From assembly GCA_023151315.1 (NCBI GenBank), contig JAKLJE010000003.1:99448-163447 (forward strand): 64,000 bases of DNA. The letters are read 5' to 3'. This document shows, in pieces, positions 35,276-45,600 of this stretch (position 1 is its first letter; each line of letters starts with the position of its first letter). Source of the DNA: Bacteroidia bacterium (GTDB lineage Bacteria; Bacteroidota; Bacteroidia; Palsa-965). Under the pieces are notes generated by a model. That model made no database searches and was not told the origin of the DNA. It saw nothing but the letters and a program-made list of their open reading frames with translations. A program made the position numbers and the translations under genes.

Positions 35276-35716
35276 ATGAATGCACTTATCGCTGCCCATT
35301 CCGGTTTACGCTGGATTGCCCTGTTACTGTTGATTATTGTGGTTGTAAAGGCCATTGCCGGTCTTACCGGAAAGAAGACCTTCCAGCCGCTCGACAAGAA
35401 GCTCGCTACGTTTACCGTTCTCAGTTTCCACCTTCAGGCGGTTCTGGGCTTTATCCTGTATTTCGGTAACGGTTGGGTGAGCCTCATGGGCGAAATGAAA
35501 GACGCGTCTATTCGCTTTTTCACTGTAGAGCATACACTGGGAATGTTGATCGCAGTAATTCTTGTAACCATCGGTAGTGCGAAATCAAAACGCGCTGCTA
35601 CAGACGAGAAGAAATTCAAAACTATCGCGTGGATGTTCGGCATTGCGCTGGTGCTTGTACTTGCAAGTATTCCTTGGCCGTTCCGTGAAATGTTTGCAGC
35701 AAGAGGCTGGTTCTAA
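35276..35716 (+). CDS. Cytochrome b-like four-span membrane protein
   Basis: 146 residues from MNALIAAHSGLRW. Four membrane spans, with His8 in span 1, a His in FHLQAVLGF and one in VEHTLGM: spaced His residues in helices, as in heme-binding cytochrome b561-like proteins. It may pass electrons to the cytochrome c encoded 11 bases downstream. The heme role is inferred from the His pattern and the neighbour. Confidence 0.7.
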   Translation: MNALIAAHSGLRWIALLLLIIVVVKAIAGLTGKKTFQPLDKKLATFTVLSFHLQAVLGFILYFGNGWVSLMGEMKDASIRFFTVEHTLGMLIAVILVTIGSAKSKRAATDEKKFKTIAWMFGIALVLVLASIPWPFREMFAARGWF

Positions 35717-35727
35717 TCATCACAGTT

Positions 35728-36042
35728 ATGTTCAGATTTCTGATTACAGCTTCTTTTACTGCAACGATTCTCGCTTCCTGCGGAGGAAACAGCGCAGAGA
35801 AAAAGTCGGATGCGCCATTAACAGGAGAACAGGTTTACATGCAGAATTGCATTACCTGTCACGGCGTTGATGGTAAAGCACAAATGGCAGGTGCAACGGA
35901 TTTGTCGGTGAGTACGCTTACGGCAGAGCAGGCAACTGCAGTTATTACCAACGGACGCAACGGTATGCGTTCGTTCTCCAACGAATTGAGTAAGGATGAA
36001 ATCGATGCTGTTGTAAAGCACATTCAGACCTTGCGTAAATAG
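35728..36042 (+). CDS. Small lipoprotein c-type cytochrome
   Basis: 104 residues. The signal ends in ATILASCGG, so Cys about 17 is probably lipidated. A single heme motif CITCHG (CxxCH) lies near residue 38, and a Met axial ligand candidate is in GRNGMRSF. Class I cytochrome c size. Probably works in a periplasmic electron transfer chain with the preceding membrane protein. Confidence 0.92.
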   Translation: MFRFLITASFTATILASCGGNSAEKKSDAPLTGEQVYMQNCITCHGVDGKAQMAGATDLSVSTLTAEQATAVITNGRNGMRSFSNELSKDEIDAVVKHIQTLRK

Positions 36043-36053
36043 AACCAAACCGG

Positions 36054-37262
36054 ATGATAGAGAACTTAAAGATTCTTCAGGCACAGCAAACTGCGGTACT
36101 TGTCGGTGTTATTGACAAGCGTCAGGATGCAGGTATGCTCGAAGAGTATCTGGATGAACTGGCATTTCTGGCCACAACCGCAAAGCTTATTCCGGTGAAG
36201 CGGTTTTTTCAGAAGCTGGATCATCCCGATCCGCGTTTCTATATCGGTTCCGGAAAAGCACACGAAATCAAGAAGTATCTCGACGAAAACAAGGTTGACG
36301 TTGTGATCTTCGATGACGAATTATCGCCTTCGCAGCAGCGAAATCTTGAAAAGGAATTTCAACGAAAAGTAGTCGATCGTAATTTGCTCATTCTTGACAT
36401 TTTCGCGGATCGTGCACGTACATCACATGCACGCACGCAAGTGGAATTGGCGCGTTATCAGTATTTGCTTCCACGACTCACAGGTATGTGGACGCACTTG
36501 GAACGTCAGCGAGGCGGAACAGGAACGCGTGGTGGTGCAGGTGAAAAGGAAATTGAAACGGACCGTCGTATTGTTCGTGATCGTATTTCCTTGCTGAAGG
36601 AAGAATTGAAGCACATCGACAAGCAGATGGCCACGCAGAGAAAGGGCAGAGGAGAATTGGTGCGTGTGGCACTGGTTGGTTATACCAACGTGGGGAAATC
36701 CACCATTATGAATCTGCTTAGTAAGTCGAATGTTTTTGCAGAGAATAAATTATTCGCAACTCTTGATACAACAGTGCGAAAAGTTGTAGTTGGTAATCTG
36801 CCTTTTCTGCTCAGCGATACAGTAGGTTTCATTCGCAAATTACCAACGCAGCTGGTGGAATCGTTTAAGTCTACATTGGATGAAACGCGTGAAGCGGATA
36901 TACTGTTGCATGTGGTGGATATATCACATCCGAACTTCGAAGATCAGTTGAAGGTTGTGAGTGAAACGCTCGCGGAAATCGGTGCCGGCGACAAACGCAC
37001 AATACTCGTATTCAATAAAATTGATGCTTACCGCGAGCCACCGAAAGATGAACATCTGCTTGATCCGACCAAGAAGCAAGTGTTAACGCTGAAGGAACTT
37101 GAAAAATCATGGATGAGCAAACTGCAGAAGCAGTGCATTTTCATTTCCGCAACCGACAAAGAGAATATCGACGCTTTCCGCGCTATGATTTTCGAAGAAG
37201 TGAAAGCAATTCACACCAAGCGTTACCCGTACGACAAGCTGGAGTATTGGGGTGGGGTGTAG
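36054..37262 (+). CDS. hflX: HflX-family ribosome-associated GTPase
   Basis: 402 residues. N-terminal HflX domain (VGVIDKRQDAGMLEEYLDEL, then FYIGSGKAHEIKK) and a helical linker (RTSHARTQVELARYQYLLPR, RQRGGTGTRGGAGEKEIETD). The GTPase domain has G1 GYTNVGKST, G3 DTVGFIRKLP and G4 FNKID. HflX splits or rescues stalled ribosomes after stress. It follows the cytochrome gene by 11 bases but is probably unrelated in function. Confidence 0.96.
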   Translation: MIENLKILQAQQTAVLVGVIDKRQDAGMLEEYLDELAFLATTAKLIPVKRFFQKLDHPDPRFYIGSGKAHEIKKYLDENKVDVVIFDDELSPSQQRNLEKEFQRKVVDRNLLILDIFADRARTSHARTQVELARYQYLLPRLTGMWTHLERQRGGTGTRGGAGEKEIETDRRIVRDRISLLKEELKHIDKQMATQRKGRGELVRVALVGYTNVGKSTIMNLLSKSNVFAENKLFATLDTTVRKVVVGNLPFLLSDTVGFIRKLPTQLVESFKSTLDETREADILLHVVDISHPNFEDQLKVVSETLAEIGAGDKRTILVFNKIDAYREPPKDEHLLDPTKKQVLTLKELEKSWMSKLQKQCIFISATDKENIDAFRAMIFEEVKAIHTKRYPYDKLEYWGGV

Positions 37263-37274
37263 GTTTGATTTCTC

Positions 37275-39029
37275 TCAGGTGAAATCGGAGTCTTCCGGTT
37301 TTCGCAAGTAAACTTTCTGTGTGTTTTTCGTGCCGGTTGCAGGAGATTGAGGAGCGTTCTTCTCAATAATCTCATTTTCTCCATAAAGCACTTTCATCAT
37401 TCGTTCATCACGCAGATAAATATCCGTGTGCAGTTCCACAACGCCTTCAGTGTCTACTTCGCAGGTAAAGTAACGCACATGAATCGGCAAAGGTTTACGT
37501 AAATTGATTTTACGCTGCGTGTCCTGTTTCACCCAAACATCAAATGTGTCTTTCGGATACTTTACACTGTCGTCGCGAAGCAGGAAGTAAGCCAGATCCA
37601 TGTACTTTTCAAGTCGCATGCAACCGTGACTGTAAGCGCGTGTTTCCGTCCTGAAATATTTCTTTGCGTTGGTGTCGTGCATGTACACCGCGTGCGGATT
37701 GTGAAACTCGAATTTCATAATGCCGAGTGCGTTGTCGTCTCCCGTTTTCTGGCGGAATTTGTAAGGCAGATTTCCTTTTCCGTATTTCTTCCAGTTAACG
37801 GTATTCGGATCTACAATTTTATTGTTGCGGTCCAGTACTTCATATCTGTTCTTGCGCAAATACGCAGTGTCGCGTTTTACGTGCGGAAGAATTTCTTTCC
37901 ATGCAATACTGTACGGTACATTCCAGTATGGATAAAGAACAATCTGATACATCTTACTGTCCAGTTCCGGCGTTTGTGTTTTCACAGCACCGCAAACAAT
38001 CCGCGATTCCATTACAATGGTATCTTCTTCCCAAACGGTCATTTTGAATGCAGGAAGATTCACAATCATATGTCGCTTCTCAAATTTCGGCGGTTCCCAT
38101 CTCCAGCGCTCCAGATTCATAGCAATCTGTCTGTACCAATCTTCAGGCGTCATGTTCAGCGCAAGAATTGTATTGCGACCGATCTTACCATCCTGCTCCA
38201 GAAAATGACGCTTCTGAAATTTCTTCAGTGCTGCTACTTGTTTGAGTGAATCATTTTCACGCGTTGTAGAATCCCAATCTCCCGTTTGCTTGAGTCGTTG
38301 ACGAATTGCGCTGAAGAAACCAATGCTGTCCGTTTTGCGATCCGGAAGATGTTCCCATTTTACACCGGCCATTGTACGACGATAATCGTTCATGTATTTT
38401 TTTACCGCCTGATATTCTCTGCGCTGCGGCTCGAATGCTTCAATGGTTTTGCGGAACTGATTGGTTTGACGCGCCTGATTGAAAATCGGAACAAGATTGG
38501 TGTCAAGTTTCGCTATACGCCAGGTACGGAATGTTGCACTGTCATTTTCGAGTCTGCCTACCGATGCGTGTACAATCATTGCAAAGAATGCGTCTGTTGT
38601 GAGTACATCTGCAAGTGCAAGCTTGTGTACATTCACAACTTCTTCAGAGGAATCAAACGCTGTAGTAACGAGACTATCTATGAGTGACAGGTGATAATCT
38701 TCAGGAATCAAACCGAAAGACTCTGAGTCTTTAATGAGATTCCACATGGAGTCACCGGCAGCGTTACGTTTGCCTTTATCGAACCAGATTGATTTTGATT
38801 CGGCGTACGCTTCCAATACCTGCGGTAACGCGGTAATGGTATCAGCTCCAATCGCGAACGTCGGGGAATTTTTCTGCTTCTGCAGAATTCCGGTCAACTC
38901 GTCTTGCAATAGCTTGTTGATCTTTTCAGGATCTTCAGCTGAAACGACGGTTTCTCCTTGTGCATTTTCCTGTTCGCCGCACGACAGCAGAACGGACGCA
39001 AGTAAAGTCAGTAAAATGGGGTACTTCAT
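37275..39029 (-). CDS. YcbB-type L,D-transpeptidase lipoprotein
   Basis: 584 residues. A lipoprotein signal (LLTLLASVLLSCGEQ) is followed by a long helical N-terminal region and a peptidoglycan-binding domain (about 255-300, with LKKFQKRHFLEQDGKIGRNT). The YkuD catalytic domain (about 320-530) has the nucleophile motif SHGCMRLE with the preceding His in YMHDTNAK. It forms 3-3 cross-links in peptidoglycan, independent of penicillin-binding proteins. A -7 box (TACTTTTG, 39050-39043) precedes it by 13 bases. Confidence 0.93.
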   Translation of the reverse strand: MKYPILLTLLASVLLSCGEQENAQGETVVSAEDPEKINKLLQDELTGILQKQKNSPTFAIGADTITALPQVLEAYAESKSIWFDKGKRNAAGDSMWNLIKDSESFGLIPEDYHLSLIDSLVTTAFDSSEEVVNVHKLALADVLTTDAFFAMIVHASVGRLENDSATFRTWRIAKLDTNLVPIFNQARQTNQFRKTIEAFEPQRREYQAVKKYMNDYRRTMAGVKWEHLPDRKTDSIGFFSAIRQRLKQTGDWDSTTRENDSLKQVAALKKFQKRHFLEQDGKIGRNTILALNMTPEDWYRQIAMNLERWRWEPPKFEKRHMIVNLPAFKMTVWEEDTIVMESRIVCGAVKTQTPELDSKMYQIVLYPYWNVPYSIAWKEILPHVKRDTAYLRKNRYEVLDRNNKIVDPNTVNWKKYGKGNLPYKFRQKTGDDNALGIMKFEFHNPHAVYMHDTNAKKYFRTETRAYSHGCMRLEKYMDLAYFLLRDDSVKYPKDTFDVWVKQDTQRKINLRKPLPIHVRYFTCEVDTEGVVELHTDIYLRDERMMKVLYGENEIIEKNAPQSPATGTKNTQKVYLRKPEDSDFT

Positions 39030-39147
39030 GAGGTTTGCTGATCAAAAGTAGTGCAAACGCAACATTCGCAGAATAGAAGTTGAACATCTGCGCAGGAAAT
39101 AGTTATTAACTGTGTCCTGAAATTGGATTATTGGTGCTGAATTTCGA

Positions 39148-41007
39148 CTAAACGAAGGTTTGCATATCATGGAGTTGCTTGTAAACTCCGTTTTTACTCA
39201 GCAATTCCTGGTGATTACCCTTTTCGATGATTTCACCTTTGCGCAGAACGATGATCTCGTCGGCATGCTGAATCGTACTCAGGCGATGCGCAATAATGAT
39301 GGACGTTCTGTTTCTCATCAGGTTATTGAGAGCGTCCTGAACCAATCTTTCACTCGTAGTATCAAGAGCCGAAGTTGCTTCATCCAATATCAGAATAGGT
39401 GGATTCTTCAAAACGGCGCGTGCAATAGCAAGGCGTTGACGTTGTCCGCCGGACATTTTGGTTCCGCGATCACCGATATTGGTTTGATAACCTTGCGGCA
39501 TCTCCATGATGAAGTCGTGCGCATTCGCTACGCGTGCAGCAGCTTCCACATCTTCCGGTTTGGCATTCTTTACTCCGAAAGCAATGTTGTTGTAAACGGT
39601 ATCGTTGAAGAGAATTGATTCCTGAGAAACAATTCCCATAAGCGAGCGCAATTCGCTCATGCTGATGTTGCGTATATCAACTCCGTCAATGGAAATTTGA
39701 CCTTCCGTAACATCATAGAAACGCGGAAGCAGATCCGCCAAAGTGGTTTTTCCGGAACCGGATTGTCCTACAAGCGCAATGGTTTTTCCTTTCGCCACTT
39801 TCAGATTTACATTGCGAACAGCGTAGCCATCATCGCCGCGCTGATACGCAAAGCTGACATTGTTATACTCGATTGCGTTTTTGAATTCGGAGATTTTCTG
39901 CGGTGAAGCTGTATCGCGTATTGTTTCTTCTGCTTCGAGAATCATGTTAATGCGTTCCATGGAAGCCAAACCTTTCTGCACGTTGTAATACGCCTGTGTG
40001 AATTGACGAACCGGTGTAATGAGCTGGAAGAAAATCAAAAGATATCCAACAAAGAAAGCACCTTTGAAAGCCTGTTCGCTGATTACGAGGTTACCGCCAT
40101 AGTAAAGCACTCCGGCAATTACAGTCACAATCAGGAATTCGCTGAGCGGGGAAGCAAGATCCGTTTTTCTGTAATTACGGATCATCACAGATGTGTATGC
40201 TTCATTTTCTTCTCCGAAACGATGTTTGACTTTTTCTTCCGCATTGAATCCTTTGATAATACGTAATCCTCCAAGCATTTCTTCAAGCATGGAAAGCATC
40301 GTTCCGTGTTTTTCCTTTGCAATAGTGGACGATCGTTTGAGACTTTTGGCAACAACACTAAGTATAAGTCCGATAATCGGAGTAACCAGCACCACGGTTA
40401 TGGTCAGTTGCCAACTCATCATGATCATCATGATAATAATGGCGAGAATAGTTACAGGCTCACGGAATGTCATTTCCAGTGAACTCATAACACTCCATTC
40501 CACTTCATGCAAATCAGATGTCATTCGGCTCATGATGTCGCCTTTGCGCTCGTTGGAATACCACGTGAGCGGTAGTCGCAGACATTTGGCATACATTCTG
40601 TTTCTGAAATCGCGCACCACACCGTTACGTACAATGGCGAGGAAGAACATGGCAAGATAACGCGCGAGACTCTTGAAGAAGAAGATTGCAACAATTCCAA
40701 TACAAATCCAGAGGAGGATGTTCATCCTTGCAGCAGACGGATCGGGAGCAGACGCGATATAGACGGAAAATTTGTAGTTAATCCATTCCAATGCCGAACT
40801 TACGTTTACACTTACTGCAGGCTCTCCTTTCGCTGCAGTTTCAGCGTAGCTTTTCGGATCTGCTGTGAAAAGCAGATCAAGAAGCGGTATTACTGAAACC
40901 AGAGAGAAGAGGTTGAAGACAACGGAAATAATATTGAAGAAAATATTCAGCCATGCGTATTTCCAATAGCCGGATACATAATGCAGAATACCGAAGAATT
41001 TCTTCAC
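39148..41007 (-). CDS. MsbA-like ABC transporter (fused permease and ATPase)
   Basis: 619 residues. Six N-terminal membrane spans (type I exporter), then an ATPase domain from about residue 370. Walker A is GQSGSGKTT, the signature MSGGQRQRLAIARA, Walker B ILILDEATSALD, and the switch His lies in IIAHRLST. Closest in kind to MsbA lipid A flippases; other exporter roles remain possible. Stands between the L,D-transpeptidase and the thioesterase. Confidence 0.93.
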   Translation of the reverse strand: MKKFFGILHYVSGYWKYAWLNIFFNIISVVFNLFSLVSVIPLLDLLFTADPKSYAETAAKGEPAVSVNVSSALEWINYKFSVYIASAPDPSAARMNILLWICIGIVAIFFFKSLARYLAMFFLAIVRNGVVRDFRNRMYAKCLRLPLTWYSNERKGDIMSRMTSDLHEVEWSVMSSLEMTFREPVTILAIIIMMIMMSWQLTITVVLVTPIIGLILSVVAKSLKRSSTIAKEKHGTMLSMLEEMLGGLRIIKGFNAEEKVKHRFGEENEAYTSVMIRNYRKTDLASPLSEFLIVTVIAGVLYYGGNLVISEQAFKGAFFVGYLLIFFQLITPVRQFTQAYYNVQKGLASMERINMILEAEETIRDTASPQKISEFKNAIEYNNVSFAYQRGDDGYAVRNVNLKVAKGKTIALVGQSGSGKTTLADLLPRFYDVTEGQISIDGVDIRNISMSELRSLMGIVSQESILFNDTVYNNIAFGVKNAKPEDVEAAARVANAHDFIMEMPQGYQTNIGDRGTKMSGGQRQRLAIARAVLKNPPILILDEATSALDTTSERLVQDALNNLMRNRTSIIIAHRLSTIQHADEIIVLRKGEIIEKGNHQELLSKNGVYKQLHDMQTFV

Positions 41008-41088
41008 GAATGCGAAGGTAGAGATAACGGCGATACTTGTGAAATGGAAGGCGGAGTTAAATATTCTGAATAAATCGTTTGTGAGGTC

Positions 41089-41096
41089 TATCTTTG
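41089..41096 (+). promoter_or_regulatory. -7 promoter element for the thioesterase gene
   Basis: TATCTTTG ends four bases before the ATG at 41101. Predicts a leaderless mRNA. Confidence 0.55.
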
Positions 41097-41100
41097 CACC

Positions 41101-41610
41101 ATGAAAGCGAAACGTCCATCAGAATCATTGGCAACGGCCACACATCATGTATTACCAAACGACACAAACAATCTTAAAAACCTTTTCGGAGGTCGTTTGC
41201 TGGAATGGATGGATGTAATTGCGGCTATATCGGCACACAGACATTGTCGTCGGGTGGTTGTAACTGCAACTGTGAATCACGTGGCATTTCACCAGCCGAT
41301 TCCATATGCGGCTATCGTTACGCTGGAAGCGAAAGTGTCAAGAGCATTCTCGTCTTCCATGGAAGTATTCATTGATGTTTTCGTGGAAGATCCGGTAACC
41401 GGCGAGCAGGTGAAAAGCAATGAAGCGATTTACACTTTTGTAGCGGTTGATCAGAACGGACAACCATTGCCCGTTCCGCCTATTGAACCTGAAACAGAAC
41501 TGGAAAAAGAGCGTTTTGCAAGTGCATTGCGTCGCCGTCAGCTGGCGCTGATTCTTGCAGGGAAAATGAAACCTCAGGATGCAACAGAATTAAAAGCGCT
41601 GTTTGCGTAG
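41101..41610 (+). CDS. Acyl-CoA thioesterase of the hotdog fold
   Basis: 169 residues, single hotdog domain of the YciA/BFIT group. NHVAFHQPIPYAAIVTLEAKV matches the family core, and the catalytic region DTNNLKNLFGGRLLEWMD has the conserved N..GG....MD. It hydrolyses acyl-CoA, probably to control free CoA or fatty acid pools. The chain length preference cannot be told. Confidence 0.92.
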   Translation: MKAKRPSESLATATHHVLPNDTNNLKNLFGGRLLEWMDVIAAISAHRHCRRVVVTATVNHVAFHQPIPYAAIVTLEAKVSRAFSSSMEVFIDVFVEDPVTGEQVKSNEAIYTFVAVDQNGQPLPVPPIEPETELEKERFASALRRRQLALILAGKMKPQDATELKALFA

Positions 41611-41652
41611 GTTTCTTTAGACATTTGAGTTCCGTATCGATTCAGTGAAAGA

Positions 41653-42372
41653 TCAGGCTACTTTCTGAACGCTCTGCGAAAAATCGAGCTGCGGATTGTG
41701 CTTCAGCAGATATTGCCTCAATAATTCCAGTTCCGTTTCATTAACACTCAGCACTGCAAGAGCTTTTGCTCCGATCATCAGGTGTGCATTGATGTGTCTG
41801 CTGTGTTTGGTATAAGCACTCTGTACGACTTGTATTTTCAGTCCTGTAATCTGCTGCGGACTGAACATGATAGTTTTGTAAACCGGCGACTCCTGAATGT
41901 TGTTTAATTGGATTCCTTTGAACAACATGAATACACCTAAAGCCAAAATCAAGGCTCCGAATCCATAAAGAAATATGGAACCACCGCCGGAAGGATTTGC
42001 TTCAGGGTCAAGAAACGGAACTGCGATCATGAATGCGCCGAATGCTCCGAAGAAAATCCCCATAATGTAATTGCGTCTGCGAGTTCTTTTCAGTGTCTGT
42101 TCAATAAAATCGAGATTACTGAATTCGAGTACCGGCTTTTCCTCAGACAGATCCGCAGATTTCTTTTCGGCTCTTTTCAGTAAAAAGTGTCCGGTGAATG
42201 TCAGGATCAGTCCAGCCGCAATAAGCCCGGCAGCCACTTCTCCGTCAATCAACGGAAGTTCCGCACCTTTCAGGACAATGACGTAGTTGAATTTTCCAGC
42301 TATGTATCCGAGAACTGCAACCAGTAAACTGGCGATGCCGGAGATTTTGAGAATAGACCAGAGGAGCTTCAT
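41653..42372 (-). CDS. Membrane protein of unknown function
   Basis: 239 residues from MKLLWSILKISG. An in-frame Met 19 codons upstream would add an unlikely Cys/His-rich leader. Two membrane spans near the N terminus (about 7-25 and 42-60) and two more (about 100-120 and 130-150). A soluble C-terminal domain follows with IQVVQSAYTKHSRHINAHLM and a final helix. No family recognised. Confidence 0.72.
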   Translation of the reverse strand: MKLLWSILKISGIASLLVAVLGYIAGKFNYVIVLKGAELPLIDGEVAAGLIAAGLILTFTGHFLLKRAEKKSADLSEEKPVLEFSNLDFIEQTLKRTRRRNYIMGIFFGAFGAFMIAVPFLDPEANPSGGGSIFLYGFGALILALGVFMLFKGIQLNNIQESPVYKTIMFSPQQITGLKIQVVQSAYTKHSRHINAHLMIGAKALAVLSVNETELELLRQYLLKHNPQLDFSQSVQKVA

Positions 42373-42688
42373 GTGGTGAATATGATTACAGACGCAATAA
42401 TAGTTCATTTTCATGATGGGGTTAACCAATTGCTACTCTCACGAAACAGTTCTGAACGATTTAGCGAACTGATAATTCAGCAGGGGAATTGATTTATAGT
42501 AATCGGCCAACTATTGTACTGTTGGTGAAGAGGACAGCCACGACCAATCTTTGACCATCCAAGGATTTTTTTGAACTATGGTTCGAAATGTTCATGAAAC
42601 AACGGAGGACGAATGGTTAGGAATAATACAAGGGTGTCTATTCTTGGTTATATTTGCTTTATTAACCTTACTCATTCCCCTAAATATC
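42373..42688. other. Divergent intergenic region of 316 bp
   Basis: Lies between the unknown membrane gene and the large T9SS gene, which are divergently transcribed. It contains the -7 box at 42649-42656 and nothing else recognisable. An in-frame ATG at 42578 extends the downstream gene, but its signal peptide would then be buried. Confidence 0.5.
42649..42656 (+). promoter_or_regulatory. -7 promoter element for the large T9SS gene
   Basis: TATATTTG, 32 bases before the ATG at 42689; supports the chosen start. Confidence 0.5.
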
Positions 42689-45600
42689 ATGAGAAAATTT
42701 GTACAAATTATTGCTTCGCTCATTCTGAGTAGCTCAGCTTATGCTCAAGTCAGCAGTTTTCCGCATTTTACGGATTTCGAATCGGAATCCTTGTGCGGCA
42801 CTTCATGTACTGGTTCATGCAACCCGGTAGGCCACTGGAGAAACGCTGATCAGTATAGTTTTCCTCAAGCCGGTACAGACTGGTTGGTTGAAGATGGCGC
42901 AACACCTTCTACAGCTACCGGCCCTGACTTCGACCACACAACCGGAACGGGAAGCGGGAAATATATGTACACAGAGTCGTCTGGTTGCAATAACGTTACC
43001 GCAGAACTGGTAAGTGGTATTTATGATTTTTCTGCAGTCAGCGCGCCGCGAATCAGTTTTTGGTATCACATGTACGGAGCAACTATGGGAGTTATGCATC
43101 TGGATGTTGATTCTTCCGGATCGGGCAACTGGAACCTTGATGTGGTTCCGTCCTGGACTGCCAACGTGAATGCGTGGCAATTTGCTGATTTTTCATTGGT
43201 CGGTTATGCGAATGAACCCAATGTTCGTATTCGAATTCGTATGGTTACAGGATCGAGTTTCACTTCCGACGCAGCAATTGATGACATCACAGTTTACCAA
43301 CCGCTCGCCAATGATATTGATGCGATCAGTGTCAGCGCTGGAGGTGGATGTGGAAACAGTTCGTGCACCCCCGTCAATTTCATGTTTACCAATATGGGCT
43401 CATCACCGATTTCGGCCGGAACACAAATTCCATTGTCTTTCGAAATCAATTCAGTAGTTACAACAGACACGTTGATCACAACTTCAAATATTTTGCCTGG
43501 TGATACCGTTACTTACACTTTTGTTAATGGTTGTGCAGATCTCTCAGGTCCGACCAGCGTATTAATCGATGGGTGGGTGTCGTGGCCTTCTGATTTAGCA
43601 GTTGCGAATGACAGTGCGAGTACAACTACATTAGGGATTCCGATTATTGCGACTTATCCTTATTATCAGGATTTTGAAACCGGACAGAACGGATGGAGGA
43701 TATTCAACGGTAATAATGGCACATGGGCATTCGGAACACCTGCGAAGCCGATAATTAACAGTGCTGCGTCAGGGGTTAATGCATTTGTTACCGGAGGATT
43801 AACAGGTTCTTACGTAGACAATGAAAACAGTTACGTAGAAGGCCCATGTTTTGATTTCACGAACGTTTGTGATCCTGTATTATCTATGAACGTTTGGTGG
43901 AATGCCGAGTTCTCATGGGATGGTATGAACGTAACAATTTCCACCGATGGCGGGAACACATGGCAATTAGTAGGTGCATTTGGCGATCCTGTTCTTTGGT
44001 ATAACGATAACACTGTAGTTGGTAATCCGGGCGGATATCAATCAGCGTGGTCCGGAAGAAATTCAACCTCCAATGGTTCCGGTGGATGGGTTAATGTTCG
44101 TCATCGCTTAACAGGCGCAGGCAATATGTCCAACGTAAAAATCAGAATTAACTTCGGCACTGATGCTTCTGTTACGGATGAAGGTGTTGCATTTGACGAT
44201 GTTCGGATTTTCAATGCTGCTGATCTTGGAGCAGACATGACTGTTTGCGCACCTGCAACGCAAACACTAAGTGCTGACAATGGAAACGGTGTTGTATCGT
44301 ACTTGTGGAATACAGGTGCCACAACTGCAACTTTGATTGCAGATTCAACCGCTTGGTATTGGGTGGAAGTGACTACTTCAACATGCGTTGTTCGCGACAG
44401 TATGTATTTCGTTGTCGTAGATACTAATACAGCAGTGTCTCTCGGCCCCGATTCGTTATACTGTTCCGGCAACGGTCCGGTACTTGATGCAGGATACTGG
44501 CCGGGGGCAACTTTCCTTTGGTCTACAGGCGATACAACTCAAACAATTGCAACTTCGGCTTCAGCAATTTACTCAGTACAGGTACGCACAGCTTGCGATA
44601 CATTAATGGATACTGTTTCAATTGTTATCAGCAACGGTCCGGTGGTTAACCTGGGGCCTGATGCAAACGTATGTGATGCAACTGTGTTGAGCGCAGGCGC
44701 CGGTGCTGCTTCGTATTCATGGAATACAGGAGACACAACAATGTCAATCAACACTGCAATTTCAGGAACTTACATTGTAACTGCAGTGGACAGTGTTGGG
44801 TGCGGCAGTTCAGATACTATTACGATCTCGGTTTTCACAAGTCCTTCAGTTACTGTTTCAGGAACTTCGGTGATTTGTAACGGCGATTCTGCCGTGTTGA
44901 TTGCATCCGGTGCAACTGCTTACATGTGGATGTTCGGACCTGCTGACTCATCAAACACCGTTATGCCTTCTGTTGACAGCACATTCTGGGTTGTCGGTGC
45001 GGATTCATCAGGAAACTGTTATGATACTGCATCGTTTACAGTTAACGTTAATCCAACCTACAATTTGATGCAAACTGTTTCGTTGTGTTATGGCGATTCA
45101 TTGATGGTAGGAAATAACGTGTATTATTCTTCGGGCTCATATTCTGATACACTTTCAACGATGATGGGCTGCGATTCCATTGTTAATACAATGCTTACGA
45201 TCGCTCCGACTGCAATCGTTACAAATCAAACGTTGTCAGGTTGCGCCGGCTTTACAGTTACTGTTGGCAACAACACTTACAATGCGACAGGAGTTTATAC
45301 TGATACGCTCACTGCAATCAACGGTTGTGACTCAACTGTGGTTACAGATTTGACGGTTTCTGCGCCGGTAACAACAAATCTTACATTCAGCGGTTGTATT
45401 GGTGATTCAATTGTGGTAGGGAACAGTGTATATTACTCTAGCGGAACCTACAATGACACATTGACTGCGGTTACCGGTTGTGACAGTATTGTCATCAGCA
45501 CCGTAACAATTACAACTGTGAACGTTGCGGTGAACGTGACCAATTTCGGAGGAACATTGGTTGCTGCGGCGTCCGGTGCGCAGTATCAGTGGATCAACTG

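Noticed and set aside
38286..38694. Plus-strand ORFs inside the L,D-transpeptidase and similar ORFs inside amidohydrolase genes
   Set aside because: Antisense shadows with low-complexity or Cys-rich composition and no start context.
42578..42688. Upstream ATG (42578) as start of the large T9SS protein
   Set aside because: It would precede the -7 box at 42649 and bury the signal peptide; the ATG at 42689 gives a clean signal peptide.
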